64,000 nt of DNA from Punica granatum (Eukaryota; Streptophyta; Magnoliopsida; Myrtales; Lythraceae), in the NCBI RefSeq assembly GCF_007655135.1, contig NC_045130.1:22945363-23009362 (forward strand), read 5' to 3'. Under the pieces are notes generated by a model. The model searched no databases, was not told the origin of the DNA, and saw nothing but the letters and a program-made list of their open reading frames with translations. Position 1 is the stretch's first letter; each line of letters opens with the position of its first letter. The position numbers and the translations under genes are program-made. Below, in pieces: positions 37,782 through 48,760 of this stretch.

Positions 37782-38165
37782 TTTACTGTTTTTGGGACTT
37801 CGTGTCCACATTTACTGCTTTCAGGATTTCGCGTGCACGTTTTTCGCGTCCACGTTTACTGTTTTCTGGACTTCGCGTCTACATTTACTGTTTTCTGGAC
37901 TTCGCGTCCACATTTATTGCTTTCCGGACTTCGCGTCCATATTTACTGCTTTCAGGACGAGAGTGTCAACGGACTTCGCGTCCATATTTTACTGCTTTCA
38001 GGACTTCGCGTCCATATTTATTGCTTTCCGAACTTCGCGTCCACATTTACTGCTTTTTGGACTTCGTGTCCACATTTACCTCTTACCGAACCTCGCGTCC
38101 ATGGACTTCGCATCCATATTTACCGCTTTCTGGACTTCGCGTCCACATTTATTGTTTTACGGGTT
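37782..38165 (+). repeat. 3'-UTR minisatellite of element D, right part
   Basis: Same 28-bp unit as 26,340-26,823 (GGACTTCGCGTCCACATTTA), resuming directly after the LTR terminus. About 13 units, some with degenerate inserts (GGACGAGAGTGTCAAC near 37,957). Confidence 0.9.
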
Positions 38166-38363
38166 TCACCCCTGCATTTGCTGTTTTAAGTTACAAATTC
38201 ACACTGTATCGCTTCCTTGCCATGACTCATTTGTCTTTTTCCTCCCACAAACAAGTTCATTGCATATGGGAGAATGTCCAGATGGTCGTCAAGACCAAAC
38301 GGGTGCTTCTCATGATCTTTGGCTGTACCCTCTATCTGAGCACGCAACCAAAGAGGGGCAAGC
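38166..38363 (+). other. Distal 3' UTR and polypurine tract of element D
   Basis: About 200 bp between minisatellite and LTR. It ends with the polypurine tract AAAGAGGGGCAAG at 38,350-38,362, immediately before TGTCAACACC. A polypurine tract primes plus-strand synthesis and always precedes a 3' LTR, so the LTR at 38,364 is flanked as a 3' LTR. Confidence 0.75.
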
Positions 38364-38816
38364 TGTCAACACCCAATTTTGGTCCACAAGCTCCAAAGGG
38401 GCAAAATCGTCATTTTGCCACCGGCGAGGAAAGTATTTTCAATTAATTACTCGAGTATTCATGACCTTTTGGAAATAGCAAATTTTCCTAATCTAACACC
38501 AATTTTATGATTTGTCAAAAATAATACTATTTGGGACGTTTTCGAATTTCCCGTACATCGACGTCAATTTTCAAAATCCGGGACAAAATTCAAGACTGAA
38601 AATAATTTTATCGCATAATATCGATCAACGAATTTTTCTGAACACGATGGTAGTCTCGAATTATTTTTTCGACATCCGATCAAGAAAATGGAATTTTCAA
38701 TTTGTATGCGCGTCGAATTCGAAAAAAAAAGAAGAGAAATGGTCGGAAGTCTGATGACTGTTACCTTTTCTTTCTTTTTTCCCTGTTCTTCTTCTTCCTC
38801 TTTTCTTTTCTTTTTT

Positions 38817-38862
38817 CTTCTTCTTCTTCTTCTTCTTCTTCTTCTTCTTCTTCTTCTTCTTT
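38817..38862 (+). repeat. (CTT)n microsatellite
   Basis: An almost perfect CTT run of about 15 units within a longer pyrimidine tract (about 38,765-38,885) in LTR D. Reading frames across it produce poly-Arg or poly-Leu. Confidence 0.95.
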
Positions 38863-39205
38863 TATGTTTTCTTTCTTTTTCCCTCTGCTGCCAACTGAAT
38901 CGGAGCCTGCCGCCATCCTCTACACACGCCAACTTCTCTACACACGCCAACAGCTCTCGTACACACAACTCTCTCTCTCTCTCTCTCGAATTTTTTTGAA
39001 AAAAAAAACCACAGCTCACATAATAGAAAAGGGGCGGCTCGTTCGGCGGAGACTCCCTTGGCTCATCCCCAGATACACACCGCTCGAAGGTCGATTTTTT
39101 TTTTTCGGAACTCACGCGGTCTCCTAGCTCGCTCATTCTTCGAAATGGAAAAACCCTCAGCTCGAGTTTTAAATGGCCGAAGCTCGATTTATTTTTTTGG
39201 GATCC

Positions 39206-39232
39206 TCTCTCTCTCTCTCTCTCTCTCTCTCG
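39206..39232 (+). repeat. (CT)n microsatellite
   Basis: A run of about 13 CT units in LTR D. A shorter one lies at about 38,971-38,988. Confidence 0.9.
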
Positions 39233-39931
39233 ATTTCTCGGCTTTTGAAGAAAAGGGAGAAAACCCACAACTTGATTTCGGCGGATTCTCTCAACTCGTC
39301 CGGACACCCGCAGCTCACGATTCTCTTGGCTCCGCAAACCCTCTCCCACACTCGAACTCCGAGTTCGTCCCGGTTCTCACGCCCTCCCCCAGCTTGCTCT
39401 CCCGCTTTCCCTCACCTCGGCTCCCTCAGCTCCCCATCCGACCTCCAGCTCGCCTCTCACCGCCACCCGAGCCGCTCGGCCACCCAAACCACCTCCCTTC
39501 TCTCTCTGTGTTTCGTTTTGGCTAACCGGATCCGTTCCTTTTTTCGGGTCAACACAGGTAACGATCCAGCCCAGACACCCCATCAGCCCAGTCCAGCAGC
39601 CAACGGCCCAGTTCGGCCCATTCCGGCCTAGTCCACCCCTACCAGATCTCGGCCCGTCACGGCCCGACCCAACTCGTCCAGCATTTTTATCATTTTTAAT
39701 TTTTTCTTTATAGAATCAATCCTCAACTTCCCGAACTAGGTAAATTCCCGACTTAGTGACATGTTTACGGCTCCATTTCTGAATATTAATGTTTACTTGG
39801 ATGGATATGATGTGAAATGAGCGTTCTTGGGTTGCGTGGGTGATCGGATTTGTCCCGAACTCGATTTTACGAACTTTCTATTTTGTCTCATTTCAGTCCT
39901 GAGGATGAATTTTTATTTTTTTAGACCTGCT

Positions 39932-40241
39932 CCGAATTTTAAAATTCTTTTCAGTCAAGTCCCAGCCGTTTTTACCATTTTCCAATCAGTCCTTGAATTT
40001 TCCAGAATTTTTCAATCATCCCAAGGAACTTTTCAAGTTGTTTCAGTTTAGTCCCGGGGCTATTTTCCGCCCCTTTCAGATCTGTCCCGAATTTTAAAAT
40101 TCTTTTCAGTCAAGTCCCAGCCATTTTTACCATTTTCCAATCAGTCCTTGAATTTTTCAGAATTTTTCAATCATCCCAAGGAACTTTTCAAGTCGTCTCA
40201 GTTTGGTCCCTACGGAATTTGTATTTTCCAGATCAGCCCCT
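39932..40241 (+). repeat. Tandem duplication, two units of about 155 bp
   Basis: CCGAATTTTAAAATTCTTTT at 39,932 recurs at 40,087 and the units stay aligned through CAAGGAACTTTTCAAGT. Looser relatives of the CAGTCC and TTTTCAG words continue to 40,390 and again after the insertion at 45,188-45,350. Confidence 0.85.
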
Positions 40242-40390
40242 GAACTTTCAAATTTGTTTCAAATAAGCCCCGGGTGTTTTTCAGTAATTTTTACACGGTC
40301 CTGAATTTTCCCAGAATTTTTAACCAGTCCCAGAAACTTTTTAAGTTGTTTCAGTTTGGTCCCTGCCGCATTTTTAATTTCCAGATCAGC

Positions 40391-41190
40391 TGATGCAAAT
40401 CGTAGCACGACTTCAAGGGATCCAGCTCAAGTTCCAATTGGACCGATTACGCGAGAACGAGCAAAGAAGTTTAAAGATGAACTCAACGGCCTGATTCAAG
40501 AGGTTTGGGCTCAAGCAAATTCGTGGAGGCCCATTGGACATGAATCACGTGATCCACAAAGATCCATCAACATTATTCAAGTTATCGAAGATTCTGGACA
40601 ATGCTAAATTCAGCAAGTGTTTGAGGAAGCTTCTAAAATAGTTGATGATCAACAGAAGATAACATCAGATTTGTTTGAAGTTTAAATCTCATAGAGATAT
40701 TCTAGGGGTATTTAGATTTTATATCTTTATAGATTATGTCATATCTCTAACGATATTCTTGGTTTTAATTTCCTTATCTATAGGAGGAGATATGACCAGA
40801 TTAGGATTACTTTATGTCTATATATATTCATCTTAGTCAATTTTTAATAAAAAGAAACATTCAGAAAATTGTGAGAGTATTCTCTTTGGTTCTTGAAGAA
40901 CTAATCGAACTTATCGGAAGTTTCCGTGGCGTTCATCATCGACTTATCAAACGGCTTTCCACCATCGTTTGTGACGTCTTCATTGACTTATCAAGCGGCT
41001 TTCCATTATCGTTTGTGGCGTCTTCCTATATACCGAGGTTCTTGTTTCGCATTAAACAACGGGTTGAGGTCAGTTATACCAAGGTTCTTGTTTTTGTCGT
41101 AAACAACGGGTCGAGGGTTCGTCAATCAAATCTGATCGTGGAACGATCTTGGGTTCCTTTAGTTGTCGGGTCTCGTCATTCTTGGCGGGA
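40391..41190 (+). mobile_element. 5' LTR of the CRM-like element, lacking its last 9 bp
   Basis: Matches 44,376-45,173. Shows a TATA-like CTATATATATTC at 40,819-40,830 and AATAAA at 40,847-40,852. It includes a 44-bp tandem duplication (GACTTATCAAACGGCTTTCC and GACTTATCAAGCGGCTTTCC) that the solo LTR at 54,411 lacks. The right border CTTGGCGGGA passes directly into pol coding sequence. Confidence 0.9.
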
Positions 41191-44100
41191 CTACCCATGC
41201 TGAAGCACCCCAAGCCATACAAATTGCAATGGTTAAATGATAGTGGTGAGATAAGGGTGGACAAGCAGGTGTTAGTTGCATTTCGAATCGGTAAATATGA
41301 AGATGAAGTGTTGTGTGATGTAGTACCGATGCAAGCAGGACATTTGTTGCTAGGACGTCCATGGCAATTTGATAGGCTTGTGAAGCATGATGGCTTTACG
41401 AACAAATACTCCTTTGTACTTAATCAACGATCAATCACTCTTGTACCATTGACTCCGCAGCAAGTATATGAGGATCAAGTGAGATTGCAAAAAGAGAGTG
41501 ATCAAAAGAAAGAGAGTGAACAGAAAAAAAAGAGTGAAAACCAGAGAGAGGCTGAGAAAAATGAGAGAGAAAAAGAAAATCAAAATTCGGCCATTGAGAG
41601 AAAATCAGAGAGAAAACAAAAGAAATTTTATGCAAACATGGGAGAAATTAGGCAAGCAATGTTTTTAAATCAGCCGATGATTGTACTTTTGTACAAAGAG
41701 GCATTTTTTCAATACTAACGAACTTGATATCTCTCTTCCTAGTTCTGTTGTTTCTCTTTTGCAGGAGTATGAGGATGTCTTTCCCGAGGAAACACCACAT
41801 GGCTTACCTCCAATCCGAGGGATTGAACATCAAATTGATTTTGTTCCCGGTGCGACAATTCCAAACCGACCAGCCTATAGGAGCAATCCTGAGGAGACAA
41901 AGGAGCTTCAACGGCAGGTAAAGGAGTTGTTAGAGAAAGGGTACGTGAGGGAGAGCTTGAGCCCATGCGCTGTTCTAGTAATACTTGTACCTAAGAAGGA
42001 TGGGACGTGGAGAATGTGCGTTGATTGCCGAGCAATCAACAACATAACGGTAAAGTATCGTCATCCTATTCCTCGCTTAGATGATATGTTAGATGAGTTA
42101 CATGGTTCTTGTGTATTTTCTAAAATTGATTTAAAGAGTGGTTATCATCAGATTAGAATGAAAGAAGGAGATGAATGGAAAACTGCCTTTAAAACAAAAT
42201 ACGGTTTGTACGAATGGTTAGTTATGCCTTTTGGTTTGACTAATGCTCCAAGCACTTTTATGAGACTTATGAATCATGTTTTGCGTGCATTTATAGGTAG
42301 ATTTGTGGTTGTCTACTTTGATGATATACTAGTTTACAGCAAAAACTTAGATGATCATAAGGTACATTTGAAATCTATCTTAGATGTGCTTTGGAAGGAA
42401 AAGTTATTTGCTAATATGAAGAAGTGTACTTTTTGCACCGATAAGCTTGTTTTTTTGGGATTTGTTGTTAGTGCACAAGGTATACAGGTTGATGAGGAGA
42501 AGGTACGTGCAATCCAAGAGTGGCCTAGTCCCACAAGTGTAAGTAATGTTCGTAGTTTTCATGGACTTGCTAGTTTCTACCGGCGGTTCGTGAAGGACTT
42601 TAGTAGCATAGCAGCACCACTTACTGAAGTGATCAAGAAAAACGTTGGATTTAGATGGGGAGAAGAACAAGAGAAGGCGTTTTAGCTAATCAAAGAGAAG
42701 CTGACCAACGCTCCTTTATTATCTTTACCTAACTTTTCTAAAACTTTTGAGATTGAATGTGATGCTTCAGGTGTTGGTATAGGTGCAGTTCTCATGTAGA
42801 AAGGACGACCAATTGCTTACTTCAGCGAAAAACTAAGCGGGGCTGCCTTAAACTATCCAACTTATGATAAAGAGTTGTATGCATTGGTTCGAGCTTTAGA
42901 GACGTGGCAGCACTACCTATGGCCTAAGGAGTTCGTGATACACACCGATCATGAGTCCTTGAAACACTTGAAGGGCCAACACAAACTAAACAAAAGACAT
43001 GCCCGATGGGTGGAGTTCATTGAGACGTTTCCATACGTCATTCGGTATAAGCAAGGTAAGGAGAATGTGGTCGCCGATGCACTTTCTCGCAGGTATGCAT
43101 TACTCTCTACACTTGATGCAAAATTGCTTGGTTTTGAGCACATTAAAAATTTATATGCTGATGACCATGAATTTTGTGAGGAATATCGAGCTTGTGAGAA
43201 AATTCCTTGTGGTAAGTTCTTTAGGCATGATGACTTTCTGTTTCGAGAGAATAAGTTATGCGTGCCAAATTGTTCCTTGAGAGAGTTATTAGTGCAGGAA
43301 TCACATGGTGGGGGATTAATGGGACATTTTGGAGTAGCAAAGACTTTAGCTATTTTGCAAGAACACTTCTATTGGCCACATATGAAAAGAGATGTTGAGA
43401 GAATTTGTGGTAGATGCATTACGTGTAGACAAGCTAAATCCAGAGTGCAGCCTAACGGTTTGTATACTCCTTTACCAATTCCTAGTGAGCCTTGGATTGA
43501 TATTTCAATGGACTTTGTGTTAGGATTACCTAGGACTAAACGTGGGAGAGATTCAATTTTTGTGGTTGTGGATAGATTTTCTAAGATGGCACACTTTATT
43601 CCATGTCACAAATCGAATGATGCCTCACATGTTGCGGATTTGTTCTTTAGGGAGATTGTGAGGTTACATGGCATGCCTAGAACAATTGTTTCGGATAGAA
43701 ATGCTAAGTTCTTGAGCTATTTTTGGAAGACTTTGTGTTGTAAGTTAGGTACTAAGCTGTTATTTTCTACTACTTGTCACCCACAAACTGATGGTCAAAC
43801 GGAAGTAGTAAATAGAACTTTGTCTACTTTGTTGAGGGCAATCATAAAAAAAAACATTAAAACATGGGAAGAGTGTTTACCACATGTTGAGTTTGCTTAT
43901 AACAGATCTGTTCATTCCGCTACTAAATTTTCACCATTTGAAATTGTGTATGGATTTAATCCTTTAACTCCATTGGATTTATCTCCTTTACCTTTGACTG
44001 AGCATGTTAATTTAGATGGCAAAAAGAAAGCTGAATTTGTCAAGCAGATTCATGAGAAAACAAGACTCAACATTGAGCGAAAAACGGAGCAGTATATAAA

Positions 44101-44590
44101 ACACGCCAACAAGGGCCGTCATAAGCTGATTTTTGAACCCGGAGATTGGGTTTGGTTGCATATGAGGAAAGAGAGATTTCCGGCGCAAAGACGTTCCAAA
44201 CTGCTTCCAAGAGGAGATGGACCTTTTCAAGTCCTGGAGCGCATCAATGACAATGCTTATAAACTAGACTTACCTGGTGAGTACAATGTAAGTGCTACTT
44301 TTAATGTTTATGATTTACTTCCTTTTGATGTAGGTGATGATTTGAGGACAAATCCTTTTCAAGAGGAGGGGAATGATGCAAATTGTAGCACGACTTCAAG
44401 GGATCCAGCTGAAGTTCCAATTGGACCGATTACGCGAGAACGAGCAAAGAAGTTTAAAGATGAACTCAACGGCCTGATTCAAGAGGTTTGGGCTCAAGCA
44501 AATTCGTGGAGGCCCATTGGACATGAATCACGTGATCCACAAAGATCCATCAACATTATTCAAGTTATCGAAGATTCTGGACAATGCTAA
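41191..44590 (+). pseudogene. CRM-like pol: protease remnant, RT, RNase H, integrase
   Basis: Begins inside the protease C-terminal half (LKHPKPYKLQWL, GHLLLGRPWQFD). After a charged linker, a frameshift in a T run at 41,704-41,709 moves into the RT frame from 41,681. RT motifs: [23 protein letters not shown] at 42,314-42,325, [10 protein letters not shown]. RNase [31 protein letters not shown]. Integrase: zinc-binding HFGV...C-x2-C, then [16 protein letters not shown] and [13 protein letters not shown] for the DDE core, then the GPF module ([12 protein letters not shown]). Two in-frame TAG codons (42,683-42,685; 42,797-42,799) stand where relatives have glutamine, both compatible with CAG-to-TAG. 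The frame ends at 44,590 within the 3' LTR. It cannot yield an intact polyprotein. Confidence 0.9.
44363..44374 (+). other. Polypurine tract of the CRM-like element
   Basis: AAGAGGAGGGGA, directly before the 3' LTR at 44,376, and inside the pol reading frame. Confidence 0.8.
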
Positions 44591-45182
44591 ATTCAGCAAG
44601 TGTTTGAGGAAGCTTCTAGAATAGTTGATGATCAACAGAAGATAACATCAGATTTGTTTGAAGTTTAAATCTCATAGAGATATTCTAGGGGTATTTAGAT
44701 TTTATATCTTTATAGATTATGTCATATCTCTAACGATATTCTTGGTTTTAATTTCCTTATCTATAGGAGGAGATATGACCAGATTAGGATTACTTTATGT
44801 CTATATATATTCATCTTAGTCAATTTTTAATAAAAAGAAACATTCAGAAAATTGTGAGAGTATTCTCTTTGGTTCTTGAAGAACTAATCGAACTTATCGG
44901 AAGTTTCCGTGGCGTTCATCATCGACTTATCAAACGGCTTTCCACCACCGTTTGTGGCGTCTTCATCGACTTATCAAGCGGCTTTCCATTACCGTTTGTG
45001 GCGTCTTCCTATATACCGAGGTTCTTGTTTCGCATTAAACAACGGGTTGAGGTCAGTTATACCAAGGTTCTTGTTTTTGTCGTAAACAACGGGTCGAGGG
45101 TTCGTCAATCAAATCTAATCGTGGAACGATCTTGGGTTCCTTTAGTTGTCGAGTCTCGTCATTCTTGGCGGGAATCGCATCA
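44376..45182 (+). mobile_element. 3' LTR of the CRM-like element (807 bp)
   Basis: Complete, TGATGCAAAT to GGGAATCGCATCA, followed by the target duplication TCAGC. Codes for the last part of pol up to 44,590. Confidence 0.92.
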
Positions 45183-47474
45183 TCAGCCCCTGAACTTTCA
45201 AATCAGTTTCAAACAAGTCCTGGGTCACTTTCAGTAATTTTTACAGTCTTAAATTTTTCTTGAATTTCCAAATCATTCCCCCGAAACTTTATCCGAATTT
45301 TCAAATCAGTCGCTATCCTTTTAAAATTATTCAATTCAGTCCCTGAACATTTTCTAAAGATACCCAACCCTTTCCTACTTGGATTCCCAACCGACAACGC
45401 ATGTGCCCCGCTTAAATATTTTTGTTTCAGTAATTATACGTATATAACATGACTTTGTGCGTTCTTTTATGTTTTCCTACTTCCATGAGTCGGTGTTGTT
45501 TTATCGATTCCGTTAATATTATGCTTGTGTATGTTTGTATGTGTTTATCGTGATCATGGCGGCACCGATTGTGTAAAATATGTATGCTTATCGTGTTTGA
45601 CGTGATAATGTGCTCTTGATCCGTGTTTAAACGTTTTATTTTCTCGTTTTAATCAAAACCTCATACGAATCGGTTTAATCATGCAAACTCGACCTAAAAT
45701 TAAAATTTTAAATTCCAAGGTGGTCGAGAATTAGGATCCACATCGAACGGTCCATCAATGATCGGCTCGACGGTTTGAAACCCGCAAAATTTAGAGCATT
45801 TGGCAAAACATTAATTAATTTAATCAATAATTCTACTAACAAGGTAATTGGGACCTTTGTGCGATTAATTAACTCACTCGGCCCTAATAATTTTGCACGA
45901 ATTGGTAATAAACCGGTAACACGCGTCGATAGGTTGCAAACATGCGTTGGTGCTCTTCTCAAAACTTGCAAATTTTACAAAACCCGAGACATGTGGCTCG
46001 ATGTGACATGGATGTCTAGGAAGGACTTGCATGTCTTGACTCGAGGCCTTACCTGATTTCAGGAAACTCAGGTCGGGGCGTGGAAGTTCTTCTTAGATCA
46101 CTTCCGGATAGATTAACTGATCCTTCGGCTTTTTAGGGTTCTTGACAACTCTAGAAGGTCCAGGGGATCGGTTAACGCCGGTCATAGGCTGAGGTGGCCC
46201 GTACCGCGTAGTCCCTCTTTTCCGAAAATAATTTTCACCTCAAGGGCAAAATCGTCTATTTGCAACTTAGCGACACCCCTAGGGTTAGAATGAGAGAAAC
46301 ACTACGGTATCAGGGTAGGGATGGGCCACTTGTCTAGGCGCAGGTTCATCTGCATAGCCCGCTCTATCCGACCGATGAGTTTTTGTTATTCTAGCATAGT
46401 CTTGGGTAGTTAGTTTGGGTGGATTGGCTCAAAATACAAATACCGGACTAATTGTGTACTTGGTTAAGACAAAAACGGGCAATAGCAGGGTAGGCACTAG
46501 GTTCTAGGATTTACGGGCAGAATCCATATTCGATAATAACTTGTAACAACCGTAGTGTCACAACATAAAACAATCCTAAAATCAACTCACAAACACAAGA
46601 CTTGACTATAAATGCCACGTATGCCAGGTCCTCGGAAAATAATGCCAAATGCGAAATACCTTCTCGAGGCGATCCTTGATCGATTCACACCCTATACCCA
46701 CCTTGTCTGTTTTAGGGTAGGATTTGCATGCCAAGATACCCCGGTTAATAATCGGTTAATTCACATAAATGAGGTAATAACAAAACCCCATTGTTTGTTT
46801 ATTTGTGCCTGTTTGTTACATTCTTGCACTTGTTTGTTATGCGGATCAAGCCTGATCCTTTAGGATACAATCCATACGGGGTCCAACGCCCCAATCGTAG
46901 ATCACAGGGTCCAATCCCCTAACACTGAGCGTGCATCTTAATTTCAACTCCAGTCTTTTCAAACCACACGGTGAGCACTAGTGGAATAATAACCGAACGC
47001 GAACCTTTCGGGATTCAGTTGTTGTAATTTGTATTTCATTTATTTGAGAAAACAATGTAAGGGTTTATGTTGTACATTTATTCATGTAAGAATCCCGGTC
47101 GGAGTGTTTCTTCGAATTTACGGTGTCAAAACGTGTAAGATGAGCGGAACTCAATTAAGCGGTAATTAAATTAAAATGGCATACTTAGACAAGCTAGAGT
47201 ACCAATAGGGCGTGCGAGATATAGGCTTGCATGTAACAGAACCCCCGAATTCGGAATCTCAGGTTTCGTAGACCATATGCCTTAGCAATTAGGTGTACCT
47301 CGTATCCCTAAACCCGGGTAACTTGTCGGCCCTCGACCTTCGGGTCGTAAAATGGCAAGTGGCTACTCCTTCTCACGTGCGTCTGTTGCACGTCCTTGGG
47401 AAGGTGAAAACTCCCAAGCCACGTTGTATAAGTACGTGCGCGCATACCCCGACGAGATGAAATTCGAGTGCGCA

Positions 47475-48760
47475 TGGCTTGATGCCATACTGGGATTATG
47501 AGGAATTCATCGTTCAGACGTTCCAGGATAGTCTCATGGGATCAGCAGTAGATTGGTTCATGACGTTAAAAGTTGACGACATCCTCACTTGGGCCGATCT
47601 CTCTCAGAAGTTCCTCGACCAGTATCGATTCTGTGCGGAGTCACCCCTACTCTCCTTGATCTCAACATGATGGAGATGAAGGAAGATAAGGCTTTCGAAG
47701 CCTATGCGTCAGAATGGAGGGGAAAAGCAGCAAAACATATTCCCCCAATTACTGAGCGACAACAAGTGCATCTGTTTCACTCCACGCTCAGAGACGCATA
47801 TTATTCACACCTCCTCCTTCTCGGACTTGATAGAGGCGGGAAAGAAGCTTGACGTTGGTGTTAAGTTAGGAAGAATTGAAGCCCCATTGAAGAAGAAGGA
47901 AGGGGAAACATCGAAAAGGTAGACTTCTGGGTCGTCCAAGAAAAGTAAGGATGCGACTGTTGGCAACGTTAATTCCCAACGTTAGGCTTCACAGCAGATT
48001 TCAGTGGACTACACCCCTACGCCACAGATTCTTCAAACTTATGCACATCCTGTGTATTACACTCAGGCCTATCCATCAGCCTCACCGACCGTTATTCAGC
48101 CGCCACCTCCGCAACAGTATGTTCTCGCTCGGGCACAACAAAACAGAGTCCCGGCTTCGGGATCTCCTCAGCCGGCTCAACTTGCCCTAGATTCGAGAGC
48201 TCAGCAGGGTAGTGTTGCTCAATCACGTCTGCGCAAGCAGTACACTACTTTACCAGCTTCTCCCTCCCATTTATTCAGGCAACTCCTCGTAGGCAACAAG
48301 ATTAGAACAGAGGCGCCCAGTCCTCATTTCGATCCTATAGTGCAGAATCAAAATCTGCGCTGTGAGTTTCACCAAGGTGCTCCTGAACATGCTCTGGATA
48401 CTTGCTAGAGACTTCGGACAAAATCCAGGAGATGATTAATACAAAGCAGATTTTCTACAATGAGGTAAAGCCGCCGAACGTCCACGCAAACCCTCTCCCC
48501 GATCAAGGATTAGGTTCAGGACCTTCTGTCAACATGATTAGCATAGCTGCTATCGAAGAGGAAGAGGATGCATTTAAGACTTCAATTCCATTCGTCATCA
48601 ACTATGCTCCGGAAGAAGTTGCATTCGCTTCCGTCCCGTTTGTCATCGAGGTTCCTGCAAAGGAGTCATATCAAGATAGCCGAGTCCCCTAGAGATATGA
48701 GGGCGATGTTGCCAATGTAGAACAAGAAATGAGCGTGATGGGCATCACGCGCTCATGACG
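47475..48760 (+). pseudogene. Tat/Ogre gag fragment, frameshifted
   Basis: Starts inside the capsid domain (YWDYEEFIVQTFQDSLMGSA) directly after the LTR terminus, so PBS, leader, ORF1 and gag N-terminus are missing. It corresponds to residue 251 onward of the element B gag. Frameshifts at about 47,640 and 47,800 and several stops (for example at about 47,920, 47,983 and 48,406) break it. Downstream text (ISVDYTPTPQILQTYAHPVY, HFDPIVQNQNLRCEFHQGAP) is the Pro/Gln-rich gag C-terminus. The EFHQGAPEHALDTC segment resembles the nucleocapsid region of Tat gag, where Cys and His residues are conserved. Confidence 0.8.

Larger units (their letters stand above)
40391..45182 (+). mobile_element. CRM-like Ty3/gypsy chromovirus, internally deleted
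   Basis: A 4.8-kb element with LTR termini TGATGC...GCATCA and a perfect 5-bp target duplication TCAGC (40,386-40,390 and 45,183-45,187). The LTRs are nearly identical (about nine differences over 800 bp by eye), so the insertion is fairly recent. A deletion starting nine bases before the end of the 5' LTR removes PBS, gag and the protease active site. CRM assignment rests on the pol sequence and on the pol frame running into the 3' LTR ([18 protein letters not shown]), as known in CRM elements. No canonical chromodomain was recognised. Other chromovirus clades cannot be excluded. Confidence 0.85.
38364..47474 (+). mobile_element. Element D LTR, split by a CRM-like insertion
   Basis: Starts TGTCAACACCCAATTTTGGT right after the polypurine tract and ends TTCGAGTGCGCA at 47,474. 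Removing the 4.8-kb insertion leaves about 4.3 kb. The 5' part differs from type-1 LTRs and is rich in simple sequence and CAGTCCC or TTTTCAG words. The 3' part (47,030-47,474) matches 18,926-19,393. Low-complexity ORFs on both strands (for example 38,564-39,349 minus, Arg/Lys-rich) come from microsatellites. The segment 45,188-47,030 shows no gene. Confidence 0.75.

Noticed and set aside
37792..38478. 228-codon frame with the same repeated words
   Set aside because: Right half of the same minisatellite, running into the 3' UTR and LTR.
38564..39349. 261-codon minus-strand reading frame, Arg/Lys/Glu-rich
   Set aside because: It reads through CTT, CT and T runs of LTR D; composition comes from microsatellites and no domain is visible.
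40356..40607. 83-codon frame with [18 protein letters not shown] at the 5' LTR of the CRM-like element
   Set aside because: It is the pol C-terminus encoded by LTR sequence; in the 5' LTR it has no upstream coding part.
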